From G020353355 sp050116155 (GTDB taxonomy: Bacteria; Desulfobacterota; Desulfobacteria; Desulfobacterales; JAHEIW01): a stretch of DNA of 34,882 bases. Numbering within the stretch: position 1 is the first letter of the stretch; each line of letters begins with the position of its first letter. This document shows positions 1-8,752 of this stretch, in pieces. The notes under the pieces are model-generated. The model was not told the DNA's origin. It did not search any database and worked only from the letters and a program-made list of their open reading frames with translations. The position numbers and the translations under genes were made by a program. The DNA is taken from NCBI GenBank assembly GCA_050116155.1, contig JASFPE010000004.1, positions 1 to 34,882 on the forward strand, read 5' to 3'.

Positions 1-1
1 G

Positions 2-145
2 GGTGCGAGTTTTGCATTACGGGCTGAGAGGTACGCGGTGTATGACAAGGTGTGCGAAACCATTTCACACGGTTCAAATCGGCAGCAGCTCAAACCGCGT
101 GCCGCGCAACCCGTATTGCGCAACTATAATCGGTCGGAGTGTTAA
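2..145 (+). CDS. possible 3' end of an unidentified upstream gene
   Basis: A reading frame stays open from the window edge to a TAA at 143-145, ending 44 bases before alr. Its 47 residues look plausibly protein-like (ALRAERYAVYDKVCETI near the start, then a basic tail), but I do not recognise a family. An open stretch this short can arise by chance, and another frame is open here too. If real, it is the C-terminus of a gene whose body lies outside the window and that could be cotranscribed with alr. Confidence 0.3.
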   Translation, partial: GASFALRAERYAVYDKVCETISHGSNRQQLKPRAAQPVLRNYNRSEC

Positions 146-189
146 TATTTTCTGCGATTCTGCAATTATCCTTAATAAGGAGCAAACAC

Positions 190-1350
190 GTGAACACGCC
201 GTTAACTTGGACCGAAATTGATCTTAACGCTTACGCACATAACATTAAAGAATTAAGACGCATTGCGCATCCGGATGCCCGTTTGATGGCGGTTGTCAAA
301 GCAAACGGGTACGGTCATGGCGCCGTTGAAGTGGCTCGCGAAGCCTTGCTAAACGGTGCCGAATGGCTGGGGGTTGCCAGAATTGACGAAGCCATTCGAT
401 TACGTCAGGAGGGCTTGACGGCCCCGATCTTAATATTCGGTTATACCCCGCCCGATCTGGCCAAACAGCTCATCGAATTTGATCTCACACCAACCGTTTA
501 CGCCTATTCCACCGCGAAAACCCTCTCCAATTATGCCCTATCAATTGGCAAAACGATGGGTGTTCATATCAAGGTGGACAGCGGTATGGGCAGACTGGGT
601 TTGTTGCCGGACACGCTGGTGTCAAAGAGAGCACCAGAAGATTTGAAAAACGAGGCGGTTTTAGAAATTGAATCGATCTCAAAGCTTGCCGGCCTTGACA
701 TCGAGGGTATTTTTACCCATTTTGCTACGGCCGATAGCGCCGACACGTCTTATGCCAATAAACAGCTGGATATCTTCCTTGATTTTACCCATCAGCTGCG
801 ACGGGCCGGTGTGGAGCCACCCTTAAGGCATGCCGCCAATAGTGCAGCACTTCTCCAGTTGCCGGAATCTCATCTGGATATGGTGCGTCCCGGAATCGCC
901 ACTTTCGGCCTGTGGCCGCTTGAAGAAAGAAATGAAACACAAGCTGTGCTCAAGCCGGCAATGTCCCTAAAAAGCAAAATCATTCATTTGAAAAGGGTGC
1001 CTGCCGGTTTTAATGTCAGCTACGGGATTACGTATCAAACGCAACAACCCACCACCATCGCCACGGTTCCGGTAGGATATGCTGACGGGTTCAGTCGTTT
1101 GCTTTCATCCCGCGGACACATGCTGGTCCACGGGAAAAAGGTGCCGATTATCGGCCGGGTGTGCATGGATCTGACCATGCTGGATGTGGGAACGCTTTCC
1201 AACGTCAATCTAGAAGATGAGGTCGTCATATTTGGTCAGCAAGACAATGCGTCCATTTCTGCCGACGAAATTGCAGCCCGTCTGAATACCATCAATTATG
1301 AAATCGTTTCCACCATAACGGCAAGGGTGCCCCGGGTTTATATTCGATAA
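190..1350 (+). CDS. alr: alanine racemase
   Basis: PLP-dependent cytosolic enzyme that interconverts L- and D-alanine, supplying D-Ala for peptidoglycan. At 386 aa it has normal family length. The N-terminal alanine-racemase barrel carries the PLP lysine K37 in AVVKANGYGHG. The C-terminal beta domain holds the catalytic tyrosine Y278 in SYGITY, then VPVGYADGFSR and GRVCMDLTMLDV, all family hallmarks. I start it at GTG 190 because AAGGAG lies at 178-183 with good spacing and the protein then begins MNTPLTWTEIDL, as in homologues. An in-frame ATG at 139 adds 17 residues with no ribosome site. It stands alone; the next gene, a cold-shock gene, has its own promoter. Confidence 0.96.
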   Translation: MNTPLTWTEIDLNAYAHNIKELRRIAHPDARLMAVVKANGYGHGAVEVAREALLNGAEWLGVARIDEAIRLRQEGLTAPILIFGYTPPDLAKQLIEFDLTPTVYAYSTAKTLSNYALSIGKTMGVHIKVDSGMGRLGLLPDTLVSKRAPEDLKNEAVLEIESISKLAGLDIEGIFTHFATADSADTSYANKQLDIFLDFTHQLRRAGVEPPLRHAANSAALLQLPESHLDMVRPGIATFGLWPLEERNETQAVLKPAMSLKSKIIHLKRVPAGFNVSYGITYQTQQPTTIATVPVGYADGFSRLLSSRGHMLVHGKKVPIIGRVCMDLTMLDVGTLSNVNLEDEVVIFGQQDNASISADEIAARLNTINYEIVSTITARVPRVYIR

Positions 1351-1353
1351 ATC

Positions 1354-1382
1354 TTGACTCCGATTTTAAGATATTTTATGTT
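1354..1382 (+). promoter_or_regulatory. candidate sigma70-type promoter of the cold-shock gene
   Basis: TTGACT at 1354-1359 and TATGTT at 1377-1382 are separated by 17 bases. The hexamers lie just after the alr stop and about 65 bases before the cold-shock start, leaving an untranslated leader of moderate length. Assigned from sequence pattern only. Confidence 0.5.
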
Positions 1383-1448
1383 AATATTGTTTCCAGAAAA
1401 TGTCTTAAGGAACTGAACGAATGGAATGTAGAAAGGAGGGATCTGTTA

Positions 1449-1652
1449 ATGGCCGAAGGCCGAGTAAAGTGGTTCAATGTAAAAAAAGGTTATGGCTTCA
1501 TCGAGGCTGAAGAAATTGGAGATGTGTTTGTACATTATTCCGGGATCGACGGTGATGGATTTCGTAAATTAAAGGAATCTGACAAGGTCAGTTTTGAAAT
1601 CGAAGAATCCCCCAAAGGTCCACAGGCTGTGAATGTCAAACAGATTTTTTAA
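1449..1652 (+). CDS. CspA-family cold-shock protein
   Basis: Small single-domain OB-fold protein (67 aa) that binds single-stranded RNA and DNA and acts as an RNA chaperone. RNP1 appears as KGYGFI at residues 13-18 and RNP2 as DVFVHY at residues 25-30; WFN at 8-10 is also typical. A strong ribosome site, AAAGGAGGG around 1432-1440, precedes the ATG. The gene is monocistronic, with a promoter-like element at 1354-1382 and a hairpin terminator at 1689-1722. Which member of the family it is, and whether cold induces it, cannot be told from the sequence. Confidence 0.95.
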   Translation: MAEGRVKWFNVKKGYGFIEAEEIGDVFVHYSGIDGDGFRKLKESDKVSFEIEESPKGPQAVNVKQIF

Positions 1653-1688
1653 TTCATCTAAATAAACTTTATCGTAAAATTAAATAAG

Positions 1689-1722
1689 GGCAGGATCGGG
1701 AATGATTCTGCCTTTATCATTT
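1689..1722 (+). terminator. Rho-independent terminator after the cold-shock gene
   Basis: A nine-pair stem (GGCAGGATC at 1689-1697 with GATTCTGCC at 1704-1712, one G-T pair) with a six-base loop is followed by TTTATCATTT. It sits 36 bases after the cold-shock stop codon. Confidence 0.8.
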
Positions 1723-1809
1723 ACCTGCCTAATGTGAAGCCGCTATGGGTCACGTCTGGAAATCTATGCCAAGTAAGAAACACCATCGTGCTCAGGTCTA
1801 ATCTAATCC

Positions 1810-1838
1810 TTGCTTTTGCACATCAAAAGCTTTATATT
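1810..1838 (+). promoter_or_regulatory. candidate promoter for the Usp gene and possibly the Mrp operon
   Basis: TTGCTT at 1810-1815 and TATATT at 1833-1838 are 17 bases apart, about 130 bases before the Usp start. The rest of the 318-base gap after the cold-shock gene holds its terminator and a weak GAACCG/CGGTTC hairpin near 1868-1891. I see no other gene there. Confidence 0.4.
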
Positions 1839-1970
1839 CTCTAACCTTGTTGTCGCTTGGCTTGGAACCGTGTCGGATAGGCCGGTTCAAAGCAAACTGA
1901 ATCAAAAAAATAATTTTCAGTTACCCATCAAAACTTACGCCAACATTAATATTTGGGGAGAAATGGCCTT

Positions 1971-2798
1971 ATGATCAAACGAATTCTTATCGGCTTGGGA
2001 GGAACCCCTTTCACAGACGTGGCAATTGAAAGGGCCATTGAACTCGCAAATGATCATGGTGCCCTCATCACGGGTGTTACAGTGGTGGACACCAAGCGCC
2101 TCAGACAGGTCGGACCCGTCCCGCCAGGCGGAAGCGTCTATGCCAAGAAACTTCGTCAAAAGCGTTTTATGATTACTGAGGAACGGGTTGAAAAAGCAAT
2201 TGTAAAGTTCACAAAAAAATGCAAAAAATCCGGAATCCCGATCAAAATAAAACGTGAAACCGGCGATCCCTTTGAAACCATGATTGACCATGCCCGGTAC
2301 AGCGACATAACCATATTCGGCTTGAAGAGCCTGTTTGATTACGGCTTCAGCTTGGAACCGCGGGATGCGCTGATCCGGCTTGTTTCCCAGGGTGTGCGTC
2401 CAATCATCGCGGTTTCTCCTGAATTTCGCTCCATTCGCAGGGTTCTCATTGCGTACAGCGGTTCAATGGAATCAGCCAAAGCGATGCGCCGCTATGTTCA
2501 GCTGAACCCCTGGCGGAATATTGATCTACGGGTGGTTCATTTCGGAAAGAGCCATAAGGCTGCCAATCGGCTTCTCAAAGATGCCAGCGAATATTGCCGT
2601 GACCACGGCTTCAGCGCAGAAACCGAATCGGTCGACAAACCGGCAAAGGATCACCTGATCGAATATGCCCAGCAAAATGACATAGACTTGATCGTGATGG
2701 GCAACAGCATCCGCAATTTATTATTTAGACATCTTCTCGGAGACACGGTACTTAATGCCATCCAGCAATCCGATCGGCCGCTATTTTTGGCTCAATAG
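1971..2798 (+). CDS. universal stress protein, UspA family (divergent two-domain)
   Basis: Cytosolic protein of 275 aa built from two Usp-like alpha/beta domains. Each begins with a typical beta-strand: KRILIGLGG at residues 3-11 and RRVLIAYSGS near residue 160. The C-terminal end has VMGNSIRNLLFRHLLGDT, a form of the G-2x-G-9x-G(S/T) nucleotide loop in which the second glycine is lost; the first domain has no clear loop, so ATP binding is doubtful. ATG 1971 is preceded by GGGGAG at 1955-1960; an upstream in-frame TTG at 1953 is less likely. It lies 89 bases before mnhA on the same strand, so it may share a transcript with the antiporter genes and respond to ion or energy stress. Confidence 0.85.
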   Translation: MIKRILIGLGGTPFTDVAIERAIELANDHGALITGVTVVDTKRLRQVGPVPPGGSVYAKKLRQKRFMITEERVEKAIVKFTKKCKKSGIPIKIKRETGDPFETMIDHARYSDITIFGLKSLFDYGFSLEPRDALIRLVSQGVRPIIAVSPEFRSIRRVLIAYSGSMESAKAMRRYVQLNPWRNIDLRVVHFGKSHKAANRLLKDASEYCRDHGFSAETESVDKPAKDHLIEYAQQNDIDLIVMGNSIRNLLFRHLLGDTVLNAIQQSDRPLFLAQ

Positions 2799-2848
2799 GC
2801 TACCGAATACTCTATGATCCCTGAAATCAACTGACAACCCACTACTGT

Positions 2849-2870
2849 ATTCAGGCTTAAAGACCTGAAT
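2849..2870 (+). repeat. small inverted repeat before mnhA
   Basis: ATTCAGG at 2849-2855 and CCTGAAT at 2864-2870 form a seven-pair hairpin with an eight-base loop. No T-run follows, so it is more likely an attenuator-like or chance structure than a strong terminator. Confidence 0.35.
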
Positions 2871-2887
2871 TGTTCTACAAACTTTGA

Positions 2888-5170
2888 TTGACACCTGCTG
2901 CATTGAAGACATTGGTTATGGTTGCTAACAACGCTAAAGCATCAATCATAGGTTGGATGTCCAGTACCATTCCCTTGGGGCTTTTTGTTGCCCTGCTTTA
3001 TCTCCTGCCACAGGTCACAGCCGGTCACGTGTATCGGTTTCAGGTGAATTGGATACCGAGCATGGGTATTGCCCTGTCCATAGCAATAGATGGGTTAAGC
3101 CTGCTGTTTGCACTCATAATTTGCTGTGTCGGTTTCTTCGTCACCCTATATGCCGCTGATTATTTGCCGAGAAGGGCTGCCACGGGAAAGTTTTACTTTT
3201 ATTTGCAGGGCTTTCTGCTGGCCATGCTGGGTTTGGTGATGGCTGATAACATTCTGGCCATGTTTGTCTTCTGGGAATTGACCACCATCATTTCCTATTT
3301 GCTGATCGGATTTGAATGTGAATTGGAAACGGCACGCCAAAATGCCCGCCAGGCATTGCTGGTTACCGGTGCGGGAGGGTTGGCGCTCCTGATTGGATTT
3401 TTGCTACTGGGAAACATTGCAAATACCTACGATCTTTCCCGGATCGCCTTGCAGTCCGGAACGATCAAGGCGGATCCATTGTATTTTGCCGTGCTGACAA
3501 TGGTTTTCATCGGAGCGTTTACCAAATCGGCACAGGTGCCTTTTCACTTCTGGCTGCCAAACGCCATGACAGCCCCGACACCGATCAGCGCTTTTCTGCA
3601 TTCGGCAACGATGGTTAAGGCCGGCATTTACCTGCTGGCGCGCTTGCACCCAATCCTGGGCGGAACTCCCGCCTGGATGGGAACATTGGTCGTTACGGGA
3701 GGTATTACGGCATTAATTGGATCGATACTGGCTATGAAAGCTTCCGACCTCAAGCGTATTTTGGCATTTACCACGATCATGGCCCTGGGCATTTTGACGA
3801 TGTTTCTGGGAGGCAAAACAACGCCTGCCTTGACTGCGGCGATGACTTTTTTGATGGTTCATTCCCTTTACAAGTCTTGCCTGTTTTTGGTCGTCGGAAT
3901 TATCGATCATCAAACCGGGAGCCGCAAGATCGATCATATCGGAGGGCTTTTGAAATCCATGCCGATCACCGCTTTGGCCGCCGCCGCGGCAGCGCTTTCA
4001 ATGGCCGGCTTTCCGCTTTTTTTTGGTTTCATCGGCAAAGAGATCATGTACAAAGGTGCACTGACGGAAGAATTCTTTCCCGGTTTTGCCACGACCACAG
4101 CGCTGCTGGCCAACGCTTTGATGACCACCGTTGCCGGTCTTATCATTATCAAATCCTTTTTGGGCGCTGAGCGAAAAACCCCGCTGATTCCGCACGAGGC
4201 ACCCTGGACCATGTGGCTGGGTCCGGTTTTCATGGGAGGCCTTGGCCTGATCTTTGGTATTGTCCCCGACTGGATCGGTCACTGGCTTATCAGACCGGCC
4301 GTGAGGGCCTTTCACCCGTCCATGGAAGACATTCAGCTCAAACTATTTTACGGAATCAACGAACCTCTGCTGTTAAGTATTGCGACCCTCAGCCTGGGAA
4401 CCCTATTTTATTTGCTCAAACAACCGCTGCGGCAAACGATCGATTCCGTTTTGCGCAGAATTCCGATTCGATTCGAGAACATCTATACCGGCGGTCTCGA
4501 GGGTATCGTAAAAATTGCCAAGATACAAAACGGCATACTTCAAAACGGATCGTTGCATCGCTATTTGAGTATTATCATCGGCTCGGTGACTTTGGCTGTT
4601 GGTCTGCCTTTTGTGTTCAGTTACATCTCTCCTGATTTCGGTCAAAATCCCTATCCGTCAATGTCCGGCTGGCTGCTTGGTGGGATCATTGTTGTTGCCG
4701 TGGTGGCTGTCGTCGCGACAAAGTCGCGCCTGTTGGCAATTTGCAGTCTGGGGGTCGTCGGTGCCGGCATTGCGATGCTGTTTTTAATGAATGGCGCTCC
4801 TGATGTCGCCCTAACCCAATTATTGGTAGAAACGCTGACCGTCATTATTGTCTCAATTGTCTTGTTGCGTCTGCCACGTTTAGATGCCCGGCATTCTGCA
4901 CTGTCAGTGGGCAAAATATGGAACGGAATATTGGCTATCACAATTGGCGCGCTGATCACAGCCCTCATTCTGGCCGTCAACCAGACTGATTTGCAGCGAT
5001 CGTTGACGGATTTTTTTGAAGCCAACAGTTATATTGCCGCCCACGGGCGCAATATTGTCAATGTGATCCTGGTTGACTTCCGCAGTTTGGACACCCTAGG
5101 CGAGATCACCGTCGTGGTTCTGGCAGGTTTAGCGTGCTATGGTTTGATCCAAAAGCGAAAGGTTAAATGA
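2888..5170 (+). CDS. mnhA: Mrp/Mnh Na+/H+ antiporter subunit A
   Basis: Largest membrane subunit of the Mrp-type multisubunit cation/proton antiporter, homologous to complex I subunit NuoL. The N-terminal two thirds is the proton-antiporter module, with FWELTTIISYLLIGF, TKSAQVPFHFWLPNAM and the APTPISAFLHSATMVKAG segment holding conserved Glu, Lys and His residues. The C-terminus carries the MrpA-specific DUF4040 region (MNGAPDVALTQLLVETLTV) and the MbhE-like end (DFRSLDTLGEITVVVLAGL). The start is uncertain: TTG 2888 gives 760 aa, ATG 2918 or 2957 are alternatives, and none has a good ribosome site. Compared with my recollection of the staphylococcal protein, the first transmembrane helix seems absent. 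The stop overlaps the mnhB start (ATGA). Confidence 0.92.
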   Translation: MTPAALKTLVMVANNAKASIIGWMSSTIPLGLFVALLYLLPQVTAGHVYRFQVNWIPSMGIALSIAIDGLSLLFALIICCVGFFVTLYAADYLPRRAATGKFYFYLQGFLLAMLGLVMADNILAMFVFWELTTIISYLLIGFECELETARQNARQALLVTGAGGLALLIGFLLLGNIANTYDLSRIALQSGTIKADPLYFAVLTMVFIGAFTKSAQVPFHFWLPNAMTAPTPISAFLHSATMVKAGIYLLARLHPILGGTPAWMGTLVVTGGITALIGSILAMKASDLKRILAFTTIMALGILTMFLGGKTTPALTAAMTFLMVHSLYKSCLFLVVGIIDHQTGSRKIDHIGGLLKSMPITALAAAAAALSMAGFPLFFGFIGKEIMYKGALTEEFFPGFATTTALLANALMTTVAGLIIIKSFLGAERKTPLIPHEAPWTMWLGPVFMGGLGLIFGIVPDWIGHWLIRPAVRAFHPSMEDIQLKLFYGINEPLLLSIATLSLGTLFYLLKQPLRQTIDSVLRRIPIRFENIYTGGLEGIVKIAKIQNGILQNGSLHRYLSIIIGSVTLAVGLPFVFSYISPDFGQNPYPSMSGWLLGGIIVVAVVAVVATKSRLLAICSLGVVGAGIAMLFLMNGAPDVALTQLLVETLTVIIVSIVLLRLPRLDARHSALSVGKIWNGILAITIGALITALILAVNQTDLQRSLTDFFEANSYIAAHGRNIVNVILVDFRSLDTLGEITVVVLAGLACYGLIQKRKVK

Positions 5171-5583
5171 TGCATTCATTAATTCTGAAAACCGCGACGC
5201 GACTGCTGGTCGGACTGATCTTGACCTTTTCCGTCTATTTGCTGTTGCGCGGTCATAATGCTCCCGGGGGCGGGTTTGCTGCTGCTTTGGTGGCCGGCAC
5301 GGGATTTGCGCTGTTTGCGATCGCCGAGGGACCCGCTGTGGTCCGCCAAGCGATTCGCATTGCCCCCCAAAAGATCGCCATGGGCGGCCTCGGCCTGGCG
5401 CTGGTTTCCGGACTTGTGGCGCCGCTGGTCGGTCGGCCGTTTTTTACGGGTATCTGGTGGATCTGGGAAAACCAGCAAGCTTCGAAGCTGGCCATCGGAA
5501 CCCCCCTTTTCTTTGATGTCGGCGTATTTTTTGCTGTGCTGGGAACGATTTTAACCCTTATTTTGGCATTGGAAGAAAATTAA
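5167..5583 (+). CDS. mnhB: Mrp/Mnh antiporter subunit B
   Basis: Membrane protein of 138 aa, normal for MrpB, with about four hydrophobic helices. The family signature LLLRGHNAPGGGFAAALVAG lies near residues 26-45. ATG 5167 overlaps the mnhA stop codon, which indicates translational coupling. It is part of the Mrp antiporter complex in the cytoplasmic membrane; the subunit's own role is not defined by sequence. Confidence 0.93.
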   Translation: MMHSLILKTATRLLVGLILTFSVYLLLRGHNAPGGGFAAALVAGTGFALFAIAEGPAVVRQAIRIAPQKIAMGGLGLALVSGLVAPLVGRPFFTGIWWIWENQQASKLAIGTPLFFDVGVFFAVLGTILTLILALEEN

Positions 5584-5584
5584 G

Positions 5585-5983
5585 ATGCAAACCCTTTGCG
5601 CTGTATTGGTGGGCGTAATGATTGCCGCCAGCGTCTATTTGATTTTGGACCGCAATCTGATTCGCTTTATATTCGGATTAGTCTTGGTCGCCAATGCGAT
5701 CAATCTTATGATATTTACGGTGGGGGGGCTGGAAAGCCGGCGTCCACCGATCATCCCGAATCATACGCCTGTCGTTCAGGAACCCTTCGCCAATGCGCTG
5801 CCCCAGGCCCTGATTTTAACAGCGATCGTCATCGGATTTGCGCTGCTTTCCTTTATCTTTATTCTATTTTATCGCGCCTATCAGGATTTGGGAACCGTCG
5901 ATACCGAGTCCATGCGAGCCGCCGAGGCCGATACCGATCATCAGCGTTCCGTGTCCGGTTCAAAGAACGGGGGATCGGCATGA
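5585..5983 (+). CDS. mnhC: Mrp/Mnh antiporter subunit C (NuoK-like)
   Basis: Three-helix membrane subunit of 132 aa homologous to complex I NuoK. The segment RFIFGLVLVANAINLMIF and the later QALILTAIVIGFALLSF are typical of MrpC. It starts one base after the mnhB stop, and its stop overlaps the mnhD start. The C-terminal 25 residues after the third helix are polar and probably cytoplasmic. Confidence 0.93.
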   Translation: MQTLCAVLVGVMIAASVYLILDRNLIRFIFGLVLVANAINLMIFTVGGLESRRPPIIPNHTPVVQEPFANALPQALILTAIVIGFALLSFIFILFYRAYQDLGTVDTESMRAAEADTDHQRSVSGSKNGGSA

Positions 5984-7479
5984 GCGGATTGCTGATATTG
6001 CCGATCCTGCTGCCTCTGGCCGGCGGCGCGGCAGCCATTTTCGTGAAGACAGGTGCTAAGCGATCGCTCTATTTGGCGCTGACGAGTGCCGGATTACACA
6101 CGCTAGCCGGGGGGTTGCTCCTGCGGCATGTCCATCTCAACGGCATCCTTGCGACCCAGATTGGCAACTGGCCCGCGCCGTTCGGCATTACGCTCGTGGC
6201 AGACCGTCTGAGCGCTGTGATGGTAATGATCACCGCGATTGTCAACCTGGCGGTGACATCCTATTCCAGAGCGGACATTGATACGTCGCTGGTCCGTAGC
6301 GGATACTTCTGCCTCCTGCAAATCCTCGTCTGTGGTATTTGCGGCGCATTTTTAACCGGCGACATCTTTAATCTCTACGTCTGGTTCGAAGTCATGCTGA
6401 TGGCATCCTTCGGACTTCTGATCCTCGGGCAAGACAAAAGCCAGCTGGATGGCGGCGTCAAATATGTGGTGATTAATCTGTTAGCCACCTTGTTGTTCCT
6501 GACGGCCATCGGACTCCTGTACGGTTTGACCGGCACACTGAACATGGCGGATCTGCATGAAAAGGTCCCGCTGATTGCAAACCGGGGTTTGCTGACGGCA
6601 ATCGCCATGTTGTTTTTGGCAGCCTTTGGCATAAAGGCGGCTTTGTTCCCGTTGTTTTTCTGGTTGCCGGCGGCATACCATACGCCGCCGGTTTCGGTCT
6701 CAGCCATTTTCTCCGGTCTGTTGACCAAAGTCGGAATCTATGCCCTGATACGTGTGTTTACACTGGTTTTCAGCGTTGATATGGCTTATGTCTACATCTT
6801 ATTGCCGCTCATGGCAGCACTGACCATGGTAACCGGTGTACTGGGAGCCGCCGCTCAAAACGAATTTCGTCGCATTCTTTCTTTTCACATTATCAGCCAG
6901 GTGGGCTACATGTTGATGGGACTGGCCCTCCAGACGCGCCTCGCCTTGGCCGGCACCCTATTTTACCTGGTTCATCATATTATTGTGAAAGCCAATCTGT
7001 TTCTGGTCAGCGGCGTGGTAAAGCGATTGCAGGGTTCCTTCGAGCTGGCACAGATTGGCGGTATTTATCGCAGCAATGGATGGATCGCTTTTCTGTTTTT
7101 CATCCCGGCCTTTTCCCTGGCGGGTTTTCCACCATTGTCCGGCTTTTGGGCCAAAATGATTCTAATCCGCGCCAGCCTTGATATCCAGGCCTATTGGCTT
7201 GCTTTCGTTGCAGCTGCTGTCGGATTACTGACGGTTTATTCAATGACCAAAATCTGGTCCGAAGCATTCTGGAAGCCCACCCCTTCGACCAGTCATGTTG
7301 CGGAACCGATGCTTAGCCCGAACATCTCGGCCTGGATGCTTGCTCCCATCGCCGCTTTGACGATGTTGACCATTATCATCGGTCTGGGCGCAGAGGCTGT
7401 TTTTCAATTTGCCTTTCAGGCAGCCGAAGAGCTCAGCCATCCTGAATATTATGTCCATGCAGTCCTGGGAGAAAGATAA
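5980..7479 (+). CDS. mnhD: Mrp/Mnh antiporter subunit D (NuoN/NuoM-like)
   Basis: Second large antiporter-like subunit, 499 aa, with about 14 predicted helices and homology to the ion-pumping subunits of complex I. Visible landmarks are LYVWFEVMLMASFGLL (conserved Glu), the lysine in FGIKAALFPLFFWLP, TPPVSVSAIFSGLLTKVG and the HHIIVKANLFLVSG segment. I start it at ATG 5980, which overlaps the mnhC stop in the ATGA arrangement used throughout the operon. The same frame stays open upstream to 5596, but that part only shadows mnhC. Its stop shares one base with mnhE. Confidence 0.94.
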   Translation: MSGLLILPILLPLAGGAAAIFVKTGAKRSLYLALTSAGLHTLAGGLLLRHVHLNGILATQIGNWPAPFGITLVADRLSAVMVMITAIVNLAVTSYSRADIDTSLVRSGYFCLLQILVCGICGAFLTGDIFNLYVWFEVMLMASFGLLILGQDKSQLDGGVKYVVINLLATLLFLTAIGLLYGLTGTLNMADLHEKVPLIANRGLLTAIAMLFLAAFGIKAALFPLFFWLPAAYHTPPVSVSAIFSGLLTKVGIYALIRVFTLVFSVDMAYVYILLPLMAALTMVTGVLGAAAQNEFRRILSFHIISQVGYMLMGLALQTRLALAGTLFYLVHHIIVKANLFLVSGVVKRLQGSFELAQIGGIYRSNGWIAFLFFIPAFSLAGFPPLSGFWAKMILIRASLDIQAYWLAFVAAAVGLLTVYSMTKIWSEAFWKPTPSTSHVAEPMLSPNISAWMLAPIAALTMLTIIIGLGAEAVFQFAFQAAEELSHPEYYVHAVLGER

Positions 7480-7952
7480 TGAATTTATTTCTGTTTAATC
7501 TTTTTTTGGCCCTCGGTTTTAATGCCGTCTTGGGTCAACTCGACCTGAGCGGCTTCGTATCGGGCTTTATCGTCGGGTATATTGCTTTGTGGCTGACGAA
7601 ACCGCTCTACGGTAAAACGCCCTATTTCGAACGCCTGCCGAGGGTTTTGAGGTTGATCAGTTTTTTCGGCAAAGAACTGCTGGTCTCAAATTTGAGGGTT
7701 TTGTGGGATGTGATCACCCCCCAGCATATCAGCCGCCCCGGCATCATCGGTATCCCACTGGATGCCCGGACCGATGCGGAAATAATGCTGGTGGCCAATC
7801 TAATATCTTTAACCCCGGGAACCTTGAGCCTGGATCTATCCGAGGACCGACGGGTATTATACATCCACGTTATGTTCCTCGAAAACATCGATAAAACCCG
7901 GCAGCAAATTAAACAGGGGCTGGAACGACGTGTTCTGGAGGTGATGCGCTGA
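7479..7952 (+). CDS. mnhE: Mrp/Mnh antiporter subunit E
   Basis: Membrane subunit of 157 aa with N-terminal hydrophobic helices and a cytoplasmic C-terminal part. The segment LVANLISLTPGTLSLDL near residues 105-121 is the MrpE hallmark. Start and stop codons overlap mnhD and mnhF by single bases (TAATG and TGATG), which keeps the seven genes in fixed stoichiometric order. Confidence 0.93.
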   Translation: MNLFLFNLFLALGFNAVLGQLDLSGFVSGFIVGYIALWLTKPLYGKTPYFERLPRVLRLISFFGKELLVSNLRVLWDVITPQHISRPGIIGIPLDARTDAEIMLVANLISLTPGTLSLDLSEDRRVLYIHVMFLENIDKTRQQIKQGLERRVLEVMR

Positions 7953-8281
7953 TGTTTGCAGATAGTTCCCTGGTTGTCTTCGCCGGCCGAATTGCTCTGG
8001 TGGTGTTGCTGGTGAGCATTTTTCTGGCGGTGGCGCGGCTCATCAGAGGACCTGATGCGGCGGACAGGATCGTTGCGCTGGATCTGGTATCCGTGCTGAT
8101 CGTTGCTTTTCTGGCAGCCTATTCGATTTTTTCCGGTGAAACCTCCTTTCTGGATGTGGCTATCGGTTATGCGCTCATTGCTTTTCTGGGTACCGTGGCC
8201 CTGGCGCGTTTTTTAATGCGCTCGGCAATGAAGAATCCGGTAAACGCTGATTCAACAGATAAGGTATCAAAAAATGAATGA
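7952..8281 (+). CDS. mnhF: Mrp/Mnh antiporter subunit F
   Basis: Small three-helix subunit of 109 aa. RLIRGPDAADRIVALDLVSV near residues 28-47 is the conserved MrpF motif, including the acidic residues in the second helix. The last bases overlap the start of mnhG by eight nucleotides. Confidence 0.93.
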   Translation: MFADSSLVVFAGRIALVVLLVSIFLAVARLIRGPDAADRIVALDLVSVLIVAFLAAYSIFSGETSFLDVAIGYALIAFLGTVALARFLMRSAMKNPVNADSTDKVSKNE

Positions 8282-8630
8282 AATTGTAACCGCCTTCTTG
8301 CTGGTTCTGGGCAGCCTTTTTTCTTTTGTCGCTGCCCTGGGAATGCTTCGTCTGCCGGATACGGTTATCCGCATGCATGCAGCCACAAAGGCCGGTACGC
8401 TGGGGGCCGGACTCATCCTGATCGCAGAAGCTTTTTTCTACGCCGAGTTAGGGATTACAATGCGAGTTCTGGCGGCAATTACGTTTTTATTGTTGACCGC
8501 CCCCGTCGCCGCTCATCTGATTGGGCGTGCGGCCTATTACAGCAAGATCAGATTATGGGAAAAAACCTGGATCGATCAGCTAAAAGATCGCTATACTCCT
8601 GGCGATCATCCCGAGGTGAACGACCGGTAA
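8274..8630 (+). CDS. mnhG: Mrp/Mnh antiporter subunit G
   Basis: Last gene of the complete A-to-G antiporter operon; 118 aa, three helices. LGMLRLPDTVIRMHAATKAGTLG near residues 23-45 is diagnostic of MrpG. The gene converges with the minus-strand Usp gene that ends at 8746. The 115-base gap contains no convincing plus-strand terminator, only a T5 run near 8685 and a hairpin beside the Usp stop. Confidence 0.93.
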   Translation: MNEIVTAFLLVLGSLFSFVAALGMLRLPDTVIRMHAATKAGTLGAGLILIAEAFFYAELGITMRVLAAITFLLLTAPVAAHLIGRAAYYSKIRLWEKTWIDQLKDRYTPGDHPEVNDR

Positions 8631-8735
8631 ACAGGCCGGATTAGCAGACGGCGGCGCTCTTAATCGTCACACAGATCGGTTGCCTTTTTGCTAGGTCGTT
8701 GCGCTTATGATCGAAAAATTCCTTACAAACGTTCC

Positions 8736-8752
8736 GCCTTGATGCTCAAGGC
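8736..8752 (-). terminator. hairpin at the end of the tandem Usp gene
   Basis: GCCTTGA at 8736-8742 and TCAAGGC at 8746-8752 form a seven-pair stem with a three-base loop that overlaps the Usp stop codon. There is no good T-run, so it may be a weak terminator or a 3'-end stabiliser at the meeting point of two convergent transcripts. Confidence 0.35.

Noticed and set aside
1..130. Possible structured RNA or tRNA at the window start
   Set aside because: Short complementary pieces such as GTGTG/CACAC exist, but there is no cloverleaf, no T-loop consensus and no CCA-type end.
5596..5979. N-terminal extension of mnhD
   Set aside because: The frame is open, but this part lies within mnhC and is not membrane-like; ATG 5980 fits the overlapping start/stop pattern.
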